NCBI GenBank assembly: GCA_041396125.1
Contig: JAWKZG010000007.1
Location: forward strand, 124,001 to 188,000
DNA length: 64,000 nucleotides
Reading direction: 5' to 3'
From: JAWKZG01 sp041396125
Lineage (GTDB): Bacteria; Pseudomonadota; Gammaproteobacteria; Competibacterales; Competibacteraceae
Part shown: positions 18,225 to 27,618 of the stretch, piece after piece
Layout of the letters: each line of letters starts with the position of its first letter
Numbering within the stretch: the stretch's first letter is position 1
Program-made: the position numbers and the translations under genes
Notes under the pieces: generated by a model
What the model saw: only the letters and a program-made list of their open reading frames with translations
Told to the model about the DNA's origin: nothing
Database searches by the model: none

Positions 18225-18604
18225 TCAGCGTTTACACTCAGCCTGATAGCGCTCTTCCAGGGCCGAGCGGCGTAAGGGCTTACCGCGCAGGGCGTCGAGC
18301 TGCTTGGCCATATCCAGACAGGCCGACGACGTTTCTGCTGCGCGCCGGGCGCGAAAGCTGGGCTGTGCCTGCGGAATCAGATTCGCAGGCAAGGGCGATT
18401 CCTGCTGCGCTTGTTCCAGCACAATAGTTTCGGTTGCACTGCTGCTGGCAGGTGTGGTGGCTTTACATTCGTTACGGTTTTCGCCGTGCTGTGGGCAGTA
18501 TCTGTCGCGGTGCAGCCAATCATAGAGCCCAAAAGCAGCATTGCGAACAGTGCTCGGGATAGCGAAAAAGGGGATATCAAAGTTGGTAATCGTGGTGCAA
18601 TCAC
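18225..18604 (-). CDS. Small lipoprotein (one frameshift)
   Basis: A GTG at 18604 with a strong GGAGG site starts a lipoprotein signal (SRALFAMLLLGSMIGC). The frame breaks near 18410; the second part reads LEQAQQESPLPANLIPQAQP and ends LEERYQAECKR at 18225. Restored length is about 125 residues. The C-terminal region has two cysteines and is helical. No family recognised. Confidence 0.55.
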
Positions 18605-18853
18605 ATAACCTCCGGATTGGCAGTCAATAGTCTGACAGCAAGCCCGCCATTTTGGCGTTCGTATCTTTGCTGCAAATAAAATTCCGTCTCTTTCAATTTG
18701 ATCATACTATAAAGCCAATACGGGCAGTTAATACGCCTTGTTGCCTGTTTGGGGATGTTTATTGGCAAGAATCATCCAGGCTGATCGCTAGCCAAATTTT
18801 GCTTGCCGTTGCCTGTATTGAAACCATGAGTCGTTTGTGCAATAAAAATTTGA

Positions 18854-19042
18854 ACCCTGCAAAAGAATATTTTGCTAATCGCCCCCGCACCGATTTTGCG
18901 GGTTACCGCAGCGCAGGCTGAAATGACCTTTTATGGTCTGGCTGAATTTGCGGTGAAGGTGCAAGACAACATCTGGGATGTGATCGAGAGTAGCAGCCGG
19001 ATTTCGATAGCTGGATGGGTATCCAGCGCGGTCAGTACCTGA
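18854..19042 (+). pseudogene. 5' remnant of a Gram-negative porin gene
   Basis: On the plus strand a signal-peptide-like stretch (NILLIAPAPILRVTAAQA) leads directly into EMTFYGLAEFAVKVQDN and ESSSRISIAGW. This is the standard opening of trimeric general porins (mature start AE-x-TFYG, later SSR-x-x-x-G). The similarity stops at about 19020 and the frame ends at 19042. No start codon fits without a shift. Everything after the first strand is missing. The gap before it (18605-18853) holds nothing I can identify. Confidence 0.5.
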
Positions 19043-19184
19043 TCCTTACCATGTGCAGCGCGCTGTTCCGGGCGGGTTCGATGGCGACCGAATCAGTACG
19101 GGGAAAGTCCAGGGGCAGAGTGGCGCAGCCGCTCAGAACAAATAGCAGGAAAACCAGTCCACCAAGGCAAATAGCGCTGCGCAT
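19032..19184 (-). pseudogene. N-terminal remnant of a phospholipase-D-family lipoprotein
   Basis: Reading from the ATG at 19184, the 50-residue frame gives a lipoprotein signal (LVFLLFVLSGC) followed by ATLPLDFPRTDSVAIEP. That opening is what I know from ClsC/YmdC-like phospholipase D lipoproteins (CATLP-x-[DY]-x-PRT-S-A). After about 35 residues the similarity ends and a stop follows at 19032. The rest of the roughly 500-residue enzyme is absent. The break point coincides with the end of the opposing porin remnant. Confidence 0.5.
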
Positions 19185-19311
19185 GGCTGTTTCCCTGTGG
19201 TAACTGGCTGTGAAGGGTCGGGCTGTTGTTGTACTGATTTTGGAGACTGTGCTGCAACAGCCTCCAGGTACAAATATGTCTTGCCCGAAAAAAGGGACGA
19301 CGAACCTTATT

Positions 19312-20022
19312 TTAGGTGACCGGTGTCAGGATGATTTCAACCCGCCGATTCATGGCCCGACCTTCCGGTGTATCGTTCGAGGCAATCGGGGCGCTGGGAC
19401 CCACGCCACGAATGACCAGCCGCTGCGGGGCGACCTGTTGACTGGCCAGATATTGGGCGACGCTGTTCGCGCGCTGCTCGGACAGACGCTGATTGGTTTC
19501 CATCGAACCGGTGCTGTCGGTGTGGCCTATAACATCGACATAGGTTTGATTGTATTCCTCCAGTACCAGCGCGACGGAATCCAGCACCGGGTAGAAATTG
19601 GCGGTGATATCGGACGAGTTGGTCGCAAAGGTGATATTGCCGGGCATATTCAGCACAATGCTGTCGCCCTGCCGGGTGACACTGACCCTGGTTGAGCGCA
19701 GACGATCACGCAATTGCGCTTCCTGCTTGTCCATATAATTGCCGATCAGCCCGCCGGTGAGTGCACCAACACCAGCCCCGATCAGTGCGGCTTTGCGCGA
19801 ATCCCCGATAATAACGCCGAGGGCGGCACCGCCCAGGGTGCCGATCAAGGCACCTTTGCTGGTTTTATTGACCTCCTGTTCGCCGGTATACGGATTGGGG
19901 CTCTGGCAACCGGTCGCGATAGCCGCGAGGATGACGCCAAACAGTAGGGATTTTAAAACGCCCAGACACTGTGTGCCGTGGCGAAGAGGGGTGGGACTGG
20001 GCAGGGTTTGCGATAAATGCAT
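19312..20022 (-). CDS. OmpA-family outer-membrane lipoprotein with glycine zipper
   Basis: From the ATG at 20022 (CGGAG upstream) the product has 236 residues: a lipoprotein signal with lipobox ATGC (Cys39), a glycine-zipper segment (GALIGTLGGAALGVIIGD and ALIGAGVGALTGGLIGN), then an OmpA-like peptidoglycan-binding domain (FATNSSDITANFYPVLDSVA, VDVIGHTDSTGS, QRLSEQRANSVAQYL, EGRAMNRRVEI). This is the YiaD/Pal-like layout. It should tether the outer membrane to peptidoglycan. An upstream extension of the frame to 20172 lacks a signal and is not used. Confidence 0.88.
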   Translation of the reverse strand: MHLSQTLPSPTPLRHGTQCLGVLKSLLFGVILAAIATGCQSPNPYTGEQEVNKTSKGALIGTLGGAALGVIIGDSRKAALIGAGVGALTGGLIGNYMDKQEAQLRDRLRSTRVSVTRQGDSIVLNMPGNITFATNSSDITANFYPVLDSVALVLEEYNQTYVDVIGHTDSTGSMETNQRLSEQRANSVAQYLASQQVAPQRLVIRGVGPSAPIASNDTPEGRAMNRRVEIILTPVT

Positions 20023-20196
20023 ACTGAAACTCCGATGGGTGGTTGGTAAAAATAAAAAATAGAATAGAAACTGCGTTGATATCATATCAGGGATATGACG
20101 GGCGTCATCGCTGTTACCCCTAAAGCTGCCCGAAAGCTGTAGCTCAGGCACCCGCTGCAGGATAAACAGCATTTGGGCAGGCTCACAAATATATAA

Positions 20197-20901
20197 TTAT
20201 GGTTCGCGTTTGGACGAGTCATACAGTTCTTTGTGATGTCTGCTCATATAGTCGGAGACATGAATACCGACCAGGCTTGCGACCAGAATCGCCAGGTAAA
20301 ACTGGCCGGCGATGGCTTCCATATAAACCAGAAACCGGGCGATCGGCGTTACCGGGGTAATATCGCCAAAGCCCAGTGTGGTCAGGGTAACAAAGCTGAA
20401 GTACACCAGCGTGTCGAAATTTGCATACCAGTGAGCCGGCGGCAAACCTTTTAATGCGTCTGGCGTTATTTCCAGCAGCAGCAGATAAAGAATGCTCCAG
20501 GCCAGTCCGAGCAGCAGATAGATGCAAATCGCGCCAAGAATTTTGTTGGTATCGATCTGGCCGGTAAACAGCACTTGCCGGATCGCACGCCAGGTGCTGA
20601 GCGAGAAAAAAGCCAGCATAACCAGCAGGTGCAACACATCCAGCCCTTTCAGCTGCAGGAACTGGCCTGCCAGAGTGAGCAGGGCGAGGGCCACCTGAAA
20701 CCCCAGCCAGGTTCGATACCAGACCCGATTGGCCCGTGCGCCCCAGACACTGATCAGCAGTGCCATGACGATGGTTGCTTGCAGCAGCGTATGGCCTAAC
20801 ACGCTGGAAAACTGTCCCACCAGCGCGGTGCCGAACAGTAAAAGCGTCAGTGCCACGGTCAGGTAGAGGAAATTGTCACGCTCGGTCAGATAAGCAGGCA
20901 T
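20197..20901 (-). CDS. Potassium channel family protein
   Basis: This 234-residue membrane protein has an N-terminal group of about four hydrophobic helices and a C-terminal pore module: a helix (ILGAICIYLLLGLAWSILYLLLL), a pore loop with selectivity filter TLTTLGFGD (172-180), and a last helix (AIAGQFYLAILVASLVGI). The filter follows the K+ channel pattern TxGxGD with Phe in place of Tyr. There is no RCK or cyclic-nucleotide domain. It is the last gene of the minus-strand run that includes the RND pump, 26 bp after the second adaptor, so it may be cotranscribed. Confidence 0.85.
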   Translation of the reverse strand: MPAYLTERDNFLYLTVALTLLLFGTALVGQFSSVLGHTLLQATIVMALLISVWGARANRVWYRTWLGFQVALALLTLAGQFLQLKGLDVLHLLVMLAFFSLSTWRAIRQVLFTGQIDTNKILGAICIYLLLGLAWSILYLLLLEITPDALKGLPPAHWYANFDTLVYFSFVTLTTLGFGDITPVTPIARFLVYMEAIAGQFYLAILVASLVGIHVSDYMSRHHKELYDSSKREP

Positions 20902-20927
20902 GATCGGGCTATCCAGTCCTGCGCGGG

Positions 20928-22042
20928 TTATCCACCCAGCATGCCGACACTGTAAAACCGCACCGGCATGCCGTCCTGCAGCAGATGGGTGCCGGCGGTG
21001 ACAATGCGCTCGCCGACCTGTAGCCCCTCAATGACCGTAACCGCCGTATCGGTGGTCGGGCCGAGCTTGACCGCACGCGGGCTGACCGTCATTGCTTCGG
21101 CATCGACCACCCAGACCTGGGCCGTATCGTCACTGCCTCCGCCGCTGATGGCACTGCGCGGCACCAGAAAGCTGTTATCGGTAACGGGCTTGCGCAGATG
21201 GCTGACAAACGTCGCAGTCATGCCGGGCAGCAGGGTGACATCTTCAGGGCTGATCATGCGCAGCGTAGCGCGGTAGGTCTGGGTATTGGTATCAGCACGG
21301 GTGGCGATTTCCGCCAGTTGCACCGGAAAGCTGCGGTCCGGCAGCGATTCGAGATCACTGCTCCCACTTCCTGGCCCAGCGGGATCTGCTTGGTGCCAGC
21401 CATAACCTCTTCGGGCACATCAACCGTGATCTCGATACTGACAATCGCTTCCAGTTCGATAATGGTCTGTTTGGCCTGCACGTTCTCGTAATTATTGACA
21501 TGCTTGACCGCTACCAGACCGTCAAAGGGTGCCAGTAGTGTGGTGTCGTCAAAGATTTTTCCGGGCCTGCGCGGTATCGGCCTTGGCAATCTCGTACTCC
21601 GATTGTTTGCGGTCAAATTCGGCTTTGGATATCGGCGAGGTTTTGGTCTTGATCAATTTTTCAAAGCGCTGGTACTGGCTTTGGCACCAATTTCAGCTTG
21701 GCGGCTTGTAACGCCAGCTGATTTTCATAATCGCGCGGATCAAGGCGGGCCAGCAGATCGCCTTTTTGCACTTGCTGGCCTTCGACCACCGGCAGCTCGA
21801 TCGGTGGTCCATAGCCGAACCTGGAACGCCAGCTGTGTGCGCTCGGCCGCCTGTACCCGGCCAGGTAACACCAACCCATCGCCCTGAGTGGCGCTATCGA
21901 GTATCAGTGTTTTGACCAGACGCGGCGTACTGATTGCCGCCGCTGCCGATTCGGGGTCTGCTGGCTGGCTGTGGCTGCTGGTGGTCAGCAGTAAGCCCAG
22001 CAGTAGCAGCAATGGCCCTGTGTGTGAGTTGGTAGATAGCAA
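20928..22042 (-). pseudogene. Second RND efflux periplasmic adaptor, broken by about four frameshifts
   Basis: Segments in different frames rebuild a membrane-fusion protein of about 370 residues: a signal-like N-terminus (LLLLLGLLLTTSSHSQ), the biotinyl-lipoyl half (PVVEGQQVQKGDLLARLDPRD), a hairpin (ALQAAKLKLVPK), the return half (KIFDDTTLLAPFDGLVAVKH), the beta-barrel (VEITVDVPEEVMAG-like), and the proximal domain (VTLLPGMTATFVSHLRKP, VTVIEGLQVGERIV). Breaks fall near 21350, 21560, 21660 and 21820. A TTG at 22042 is the only start in frame. It follows the pump gene directly. The other adaptor of this operon is intact, so loss of this copy could be tolerated, but sequence error is not excluded. 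Confidence 0.75.
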
Positions 22043-22066
22043 GTTGGCAGATAACGGGTTTGTCAG

Positions 22067-25000
22067 TCATGATGCACTCCCGCAGCAGCGGACGGGTTTG
22101 TCGGAGCGGCTCGGAATCCGATACACCGTGGCATAGAGCACCGGCACAATCAGCAGTGTGAGCACGGTCGCGAAACTCAGACCGCCGATAATGGTGACCG
22201 CCATGCCGATGTAAAAAGGGTCTTTGAACAGCGGAATCATGCCGAGCACGGTGGTTGCTGCTGCCATGGCCACCGGTCGCATCCGGCTGACCCCCGATTC
22301 AATAACCGCGTTGAGTGGCGTCCGGCCTTCGGATAATTCCTGATTGATCTGATCAATCAATACGATAGCGTTCTTGATCAGCATGCCGGACAGACTCAGA
22401 AACCCCAGCATCGCCATGAAACCGAACGGCTCGTTCGCAAGCAGTAAACCAACGCTGACACCGATTATGGCCAGCGGTACGGTCAGCAGAACCACCAGCG
22501 GCTGGCGCAGATTATTGAACAGGAGCACCAGAATCAGCACCATTATCATGACCGGCACCGGAATGCCGGCAGCGATATAACTTTGTGCTCGCGCCGAGTC
22601 TTCGTACTCACCCCCCCATTCCAGTTTGTAACCGGGCGGCAAGTCGATGGCCTCAAGATCGGGTTTGATGCGGGCCAGCAGATCGCTGGCCAGCTCGCCC
22701 ATGAAGGCATCGGCCCGAACCTCGATAGTGCGCACCCGATCACGCCGCTTGATGATGCCGTCATCCCAGCGTGCCTCGAAGCCGCTGACAACCTGGCGCA
22801 GTGGAATAGCCAGCTGGGCGACATCACTCCAGATCTGGATGTCGTTGATACTGTCCACATCACGGCGTTCTTCCGGTGGTGGCAGGGAGATGATCGGGAT
22901 CAGTTTATTGCCCTCCCGATACAAGCCGACCGGCAAACCGTCAAACGCGCTTTTAACGGTATTGGCCAGTTGTTCGCGGGTTATCCCGGTGCGCCGCGCC
23001 TGGGCTTCGGAAAATTGCGGAGCCAGCACTTTGATCGGTTCGCGCCAGTCGGTCATAACGATCTGTGGCTCGGCAGTTCGGATGATGGCTATCGCCTGAT
23101 CCGCCAGTTCGCGCAGGACCACCGTGTCAGGGCCGCTGAAACGGGCGCGTACTTTGAAGGTGGAACCGGGCCCCAGCTCGAATTTGCTGATGACCGGCTG
23201 GGCATCAGGGTAGTGCTGCCGGATATAGGTGTAAATATCGGCTGCCAGTGCCGGTATCTGTTTATAATCATCGACATCGGCAATCAACAGGCCATAGCTG
23301 GGATTGCTGTCTTCCGGGCCGTAGGTCAGCTGAAAGCGCAAGGCACCGGCACCGATATAGCTGGACACGCCGGTGACGCCGTCAAGTTCGGACACATAGC
23401 GCTCGATAACCTTCATGTCCTCTGAGGTGGCGCGGATATCCGAGCCCTGCGGCATCCAGTAATGCACTGTAAACTGGGGCTGGCTGGAACTGGGGAAAAA
23501 ACCGGCTTTGAGCTGGCCGAAGCCGTATACCGCAGCAGCCAGCAGGACCAGCATCAGCAGCAGGGTCAAATAGCGCACCCGGATGGAAAAACGCAACAGG
23601 GCACGATAGCTGTTATAAAACCAGCCGCCATAAGGCTCTTCGCCTTCGCTGATGCGTTCCGGCTTGATATACATATGGCACAGCAGCGGTGTCAGCGTTA
23701 AAGCTGTGATCCAGCTCAGCATCAGCGATATCAGCATGACCAGAAACAGGGAGCGGGTGTACTCGCCGGTATTGTCGGCGGAAAAGCCAATCGGCACGAA
23801 GGCCAGGACCGCGATAATGGTTGCGCCCAGCAACGGTGTGGCGGTTTGCGTCACGACTTCGTTGGCCGCCTTGATCCGGTCCATGCCACGCGATACCCGC
23901 ACCAGAATACCGTCTGTCACTACGATGGCGTTATCCACCAGCATGCCGAGCGCGATAATCAGCGCGCCGAGCGAAATACGCTGCAGATCGATCTCCATCA
24001 TGCGCATGACAATCAGAGTGGCAAGGATGGTGATCAACAATACCGCGCCAATAATCAGACCGGATCGGAGCCCCATAAACAGCATCAGCACCACAATGAC
24101 AATGACGATGGCCTGGGCCAGACTGACTGCGAAATTATTGATAGCGGCCGTTACTGCTTTGGCCTGATAAGCGATGGTGTGCAGTTCCATGCCGAGCGGC
24201 GTCTGTGGCTGTAGATCGCGCAGCTTCTGTTGTACCAGCTCACCCATGGTGACAACATTACCGCCCTCGACCGTGGCTACCCCGATGCCGATGGCCGGCT
24301 CGCCGTTATAGCGCATGATCCGGCTCGGTGGATCGGCATAGCCGCGACTGATGGTGGCGACATCGCGGACGAAAAGCAGCCGCCCCTGACCGGACGGATC
24401 GGGGATCAGCACATCGCCAATCGCATCAATCGAGCTGAACTCGCCGCTGGGTCGGATTTTGATATATTCCGAGCCAACCGTAACGCTGCCGGCATCGGTG
24501 ACCACATTCTGCTGCCCGATCGTGTCATAGATCAGTTGCAGGGGAATGCCCAGCTGGGCGATGCGGGCGCGTGATATTTCCAGGAAAATCTGCTCCTGCT
24601 GCTCACCCCAGAGCGCGACCTTGGCAACGCCGGGTACCAGCAGCAATTCACGCCGCAGCATATCGACATAATCTTTTATCTCGCGGTAGTTGTAACCCTG
24701 GCCGGTCACCGCGAAGAAGACGCCGTAGACATCGCCGAAATCATCGTTGACCACCGATGGCCCGGCACCGGGCGGCAGTTTGCCCTGCGCATCGTTAACT
24801 TTGCGACGCAGTTCGTCCCATACCTGGGGCAGGGAAGCCGCGTCATATTCATACTTGATTTCAGGGGTGATGATGGACAGCCCGTCCATCGATTGCGAAG
24901 TAATACGCAGTAATTGCCCCAGTTGTTGAATCTCGGTTTCCAGAATATCAGTGACTTCTTTTTCGACTTCCTCGGCAGACGCGCCGGCATAGCGGGTAAT

Positions 25001-25141
25001 CACCTTGGCCTGTTTGATCGTGAAAGCCGGGTCTTCGAGTCGCCCCATGGTTTCGTAGGCGAGTATGCCGCCACCCAGCACGAGCAGGGTAATAAACAGG
25101 GTAATGACGTTTTTGCGGATAGAGAGTTCGGCGATGTTCAA
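22067..25141 (-). CDS. RND family efflux pump inner-membrane subunit
   Basis: This is a full-length 1024-residue RND transporter. TM1 is in NVITLFITLLVLGGGIL; two large periplasmic loops carry the porter segments GPSVVNDDFGDVYGVFFAVTG and LVPGVAKVALWG; the TM4 proton-relay region is LGMLVDNAIVVTDG (one Asp kept, the second replaced by Asn). The second half repeats the fold (AMLGFLSLSGMLIKNAIVLI). It acts with a periplasmic adaptor and an outer-membrane channel; no TolC-like gene is present here. The adaptor gene upstream is 3 bases away and a second adaptor lies downstream. Substrate not predictable; the sequence type is closer to HAE than to heavy-metal pumps. Confidence 0.92.
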   Translation of the reverse strand: MNIAELSIRKNVITLFITLLVLGGGILAYETMGRLEDPAFTIKQAKVITRYAGASAEEVEKEVTDILETEIQQLGQLLRITSQSMDGLSIITPEIKYEYDAASLPQVWDELRRKVNDAQGKLPPGAGPSVVNDDFGDVYGVFFAVTGQGYNYREIKDYVDMLRRELLLVPGVAKVALWGEQQEQIFLEISRARIAQLGIPLQLIYDTIGQQNVVTDAGSVTVGSEYIKIRPSGEFSSIDAIGDVLIPDPSGQGRLLFVRDVATISRGYADPPSRIMRYNGEPAIGIGVATVEGGNVVTMGELVQQKLRDLQPQTPLGMELHTIAYQAKAVTAAINNFAVSLAQAIVIVIVVLMLFMGLRSGLIIGAVLLITILATLIVMRMMEIDLQRISLGALIIALGMLVDNAIVVTDGILVRVSRGMDRIKAANEVVTQTATPLLGATIIAVLAFVPIGFSADNTGEYTRSLFLVMLISLMLSWITALTLTPLLCHMYIKPERISEGEEPYGGWFYNSYRALLRFSIRVRYLTLLLMLVLLAAAVYGFGQLKAGFFPSSSQPQFTVHYWMPQGSDIRATSEDMKVIERYVSELDGVTGVSSYIGAGALRFQLTYGPEDSNPSYGLLIADVDDYKQIPALAADIYTYIRQHYPDAQPVISKFELGPGSTFKVRARFSGPDTVVLRELADQAIAIIRTAEPQIVMTDWREPIKVLAPQFSEAQARRTGITREQLANTVKSAFDGLPVGLYREGNKLIPIISLPPPEERRDVDSINDIQIWSDVAQLAIPLRQVVSGFEARWDDGIIKRRDRVRTIEVRADAFMGELASDLLARIKPDLEAIDLPPGYKLEWGGEYEDSARAQSYIAAGIPVPVMIMVLILVLLFNNLRQPLVVLLTVPLAIIGVSVGLLLANEPFGFMAMLGFLSLSGMLIKNAIVLIDQINQELSEGRTPLNAVIESGVSRMRPVAMAAATTVLGMIPLFKDPFYIGMAVTIIGGLSFATVLTLLIVPVLYATVYRIPSRSDKPVRCCGSAS

Positions 25142-25144
25142 GGC

Positions 25145-26248
25145 TCAGGCCCCCGTGTCGTTTTGCAGTCGTACGCGCATACCTTCGGAAAGCTGGAAGG
25201 CGCCTTCCACCACCACCGTATCGCCACTGTCCAGACCGTCCAGCACCTGGATTTGAGCGCCGCGCATCGCGCCCAGCTGCAATGCTCGCCGGCTTACCGT
25301 CATGCTTGCCTGATCGACCACCCAGGCGTAGGACTGGCCGTCACCGCCTGCGGTCACAGCACTGATGGGAATGGCAAACAGCTGCTGGCGTTGATGCGTT
25401 GTGCCAAGTGGGGTAAACGTTGTTGTCATGCCGGGCAGAATAGTGGCTGCGGTGGGGGCGGGCAGGGTCAGGGTGATTTTATAGGTCTGGGTTTCCGGGT
25501 TGGCCTTGGTCTGGAACGCTTTGATCGTGACCGGAAACGGGGTGTCGGGCAGAGCCGCGAAAATGACAGTGCCGGCTTCCCGTCCCAAAGCCCTGCGACG
25601 ATCACTGGGAATGTGTATCAGATCCTGTTCGGGCAGCTGAATGATAATATCCAGTTGCGAGATATCCTCCAGCGTCAGAATAGGCTGGCCGGCTTGCACA
25701 TTCTGGAAATTTTCCACATGACGCCGTGCGACCAGACCGTCGAACGGTGCCCGCAGAGTCGTGTCGTCCAGGTCTTTCTGCGCCTGGGTCAGCAGAGCCT
25801 GGGCTACTTCAAAACCGGCCTGGGCCTCTTCAAACTGCGTTTCGGTCACCGCTTTTGAAGCCAGGGCTTTTTTGAAGCGCTGGTATTGTGCTTCGGCTTC
25901 TTTGACATCAGCCTGTCGGGCCGCCAGTGCATTTTCAAAATCGCGTGGATCAATACGCGCCAGCACATCTCCAGCCGCGACCCGGGTGCCTTCAGGAATC
26001 GGCAGCTCGACCAAAGGCCCGGAAACCTGCACGGCCAGTTCCGCCCGTTGATGGGCGATCACCCGACCTGGAAACTGGCGTACTGTGTTGCGTTCGGGAT
26101 CGCCCAACTGGATCGTGCTGACCAGTTGTCCCGGCGGCAGCTGCGGGCGGGCAATGTCTTCGCCGCCACAGGCTGCCAGGGTTGCTGTTGTCAGTAGCAG
26201 GGCCAATTGGCAGCAGCGCTTGCTCTGCCCCGTGAGCTTGCTATTCAT
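25145..26248 (-). CDS. RND efflux periplasmic adaptor (lipoprotein)
   Basis: This intact 367-residue membrane-fusion protein has a lipoprotein signal with lipobox LAAC near residue 27. The lipoyl half motifs ELPIPEGTRVAAGDVLARID and LDDTTLRAPFDGLVARRHV flank a coiled-coil hairpin (AARQADVKEAEAQYQRFKKA, TETQFEEAQAGFEVAQALL), followed by beta-barrel and proximal domains (TILPGMTTTF, VLDGLDSGDTVVVEG). It is the first gene of the pump operon, 3 bases before the RND subunit. It resembles the broken adaptor downstream, so the two probably arose by duplication. Confidence 0.9.
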   Translation of the reverse strand: MNSKLTGQSKRCCQLALLLTTATLAACGGEDIARPQLPPGQLVSTIQLGDPERNTVRQFPGRVIAHQRAELAVQVSGPLVELPIPEGTRVAAGDVLARIDPRDFENALAARQADVKEAEAQYQRFKKALASKAVTETQFEEAQAGFEVAQALLTQAQKDLDDTTLRAPFDGLVARRHVENFQNVQAGQPILTLEDISQLDIIIQLPEQDLIHIPSDRRRALGREAGTVIFAALPDTPFPVTIKAFQTKANPETQTYKITLTLPAPTAATILPGMTTTFTPLGTTHQRQQLFAIPISAVTAGGDGQSYAWVVDQASMTVSRRALQLGAMRGAQIQVLDGLDSGDTVVVEGAFQLSEGMRVRLQNDTGA

Positions 26249-26314
26249 TATTGTTGGGTTCCTCCGTGTGAGCGAATATGAAAGAGTGTGATCCCGATCC
26301 TGGGTATAGATATA

Positions 26315-27366
26315 TTAACGGGGTAACTCGGAGGTGCGGCTGAGCAGCATCGCCAGCCAGCGGGTGTCGTCGTTGCTGTCGAGCGCGATTTTAACCATCA
26401 CGGTCAGTGGTACCGACAGTATCATGCCGACCGGACCGAGCACCCAGCCCCAGAAAATCAGCGCCAGGAAAACCATCGAGGTTGGCAGGCCAACGCCTTT
26501 GCCCATCACGCGCGGTTCCAGCATATTGCCGATCGCAATATTCACGACCAGATAACCCAGAGCGACCATAGTCGCCTGCCAGACCCCCAGTTGTACCAGG
26601 GCAAGAAGCACTGCCGGCACCGCCGCCAGGATTGAGCCGATGTTGGGAATAAAATTAAAAAAGAACGCCAGCATGCCCCAGATCAGCGGGAAATCCAGTC
26701 CCATAAAGGCCACCCAGAGACCTATGCCCAGGCCGGTAATCAGGCTCAGCCAGGTTTTCAGTGCCAGATAACGCCTGACATTCGTGGCAAATTCGCTGAG
26801 ATAGCGCTGCGAAGCGGAAGGATCGGGTGAGACTTGTCGCAGGCGGGTCATGAAGCCGGTGGTATCCAGCAGCATAAAGGTTACGGTCAGCAGGACCAGC
26901 AGCATATTACTCAGAATACTGCCAATATTGCCCAGCAGTTTCATGACCAGACCCAAGGCGTTTTCCGGTCCAGTTCGGGAAATAAAGTGGGGCCTTCCAG
27001 GTCTATATTTTTAGCTGCGAACCAGTCTTCCAAAGGAACTTGCAACTCGTTCAGGCGGGCTTGATATTCCGGTAGTTTGCTGCTGAAACCGGCCATGGAA
27101 TTGCCCAGCGTGACCGATGTCAGCGAGAGCAGAACAATAATCGAAACAGAGACCAGACTAATACCCAGTACAATAGGCAGACCTTTACGCTGCAGCCAGA
27201 ATACCGGTGTGGCACAGACCAGGGCCAGAAACAGTGAGATCAGGAAATAATTGACAATCGGTGCGGCCAGTTTAAGACCGGCAATCACGATAAAAAGCGC
27301 GGCGGTCACCAGAAGGATACGGGCGCCGATACCCCAGGGGTCGGCTCTGCGACGCTTGTCAGACAA
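26315..27366 (-). CDS. AI-2E/PerM family transporter (one frameshift)
   Basis: This membrane protein has about eight helices. The N-terminal part (ARILLVTAALFIVIAGL, FLISLFLALVCATPVFWLQ) and the C-terminal part (FFFNFIPNIGSILAAVPAVLLAL, GYLVVNIAIGNMLEPRVMGK, GLPTSMVFLALIFWGWVLGP) are in two frames that meet near 26945. The family motifs FIPNIGS and EPRVMG are present. Restored length is about 350 residues, normal for the family. I place the start at the TTG at 27366 because GGAGA lies just upstream; an upstream TTG at 27417 is possible. Family members are exporters or symporters of uncertain substrate. Confidence 0.82.
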
Positions 27367-27370
27367 GAGG

Positions 27371-27399
27371 GTTCTCCGGGTGGCATGGAACCGGAGAAC
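27371..27399. promoter_or_regulatory. Inverted repeat covering the ribosome site of the AI-2E-family gene
   Basis: GTTCTCCGG (27371-27379) and CCGGAGAAC (27391-27399) are perfect 9-bp complements with an 11-base loop. In the minus-strand message the second-transcribed arm contains the GGAGA ribosome site of the TTG start at 27366, so a folded leader would hide it. It could instead be a protein-binding site. Confidence 0.5.
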
Positions 27400-27479
27400 G
27401 GTATTGCTGAATAGCAAGCCATGGTCCGAGCCTGATAATAATTGGTTTGTGGGTCGCCATGCTGCTTGTTCTCATCAAA

Positions 27480-27499
27480 TACAATCTTTAATGATTGTA
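27480..27499. promoter_or_regulatory. Palindrome in the gap before the multiheme cytochrome gene
   Basis: TACAATC-TTTAAT-GATTGTA: perfect 7-bp arms around a symmetric 6-bp AT centre. It lies between the divergent AI-2E-family gene and the cytochrome gene and looks like a dimeric regulator site; the regulator is not known. Confidence 0.45.
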
Positions 27500-27516
27500 C
27501 GATGAATTGCTGTTAT

Positions 27517-27599
27517 AACAAATTTTATACAGCACTATTTCTTCTTTCTTCACCTGATCTGATGCGTGTCAACAAATTATATGCAGCACTATTTTTCTC
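27517..27599. repeat. Two near-identical 29-bp direct repeats with 54-bp period
   Basis: The stretch AACAAATTTTATACAGCACT with its flank (27517-27545) recurs as AACAAATTATATGCAGCACT with its flank (27571-27599), differing at only a few of 29 positions. The copies lie directly before the cytochrome start at 27619. They may be tandem regulator sites or a small local duplication. Confidence 0.55.
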
Positions 27600-27618
27600 T
27601 CGCCATCCGAGACCTGTC

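Noticed and set aside
22583..23425. 280-codon plus-strand frame inside the RND gene region
   Set aside because: Shadow of the RND porter domain.
24914..25858. 314-codon plus-strand frame across the RND pump start and adaptor 1
   Set aside because: It crosses two well-supported minus-strand genes and their junction; no family features.
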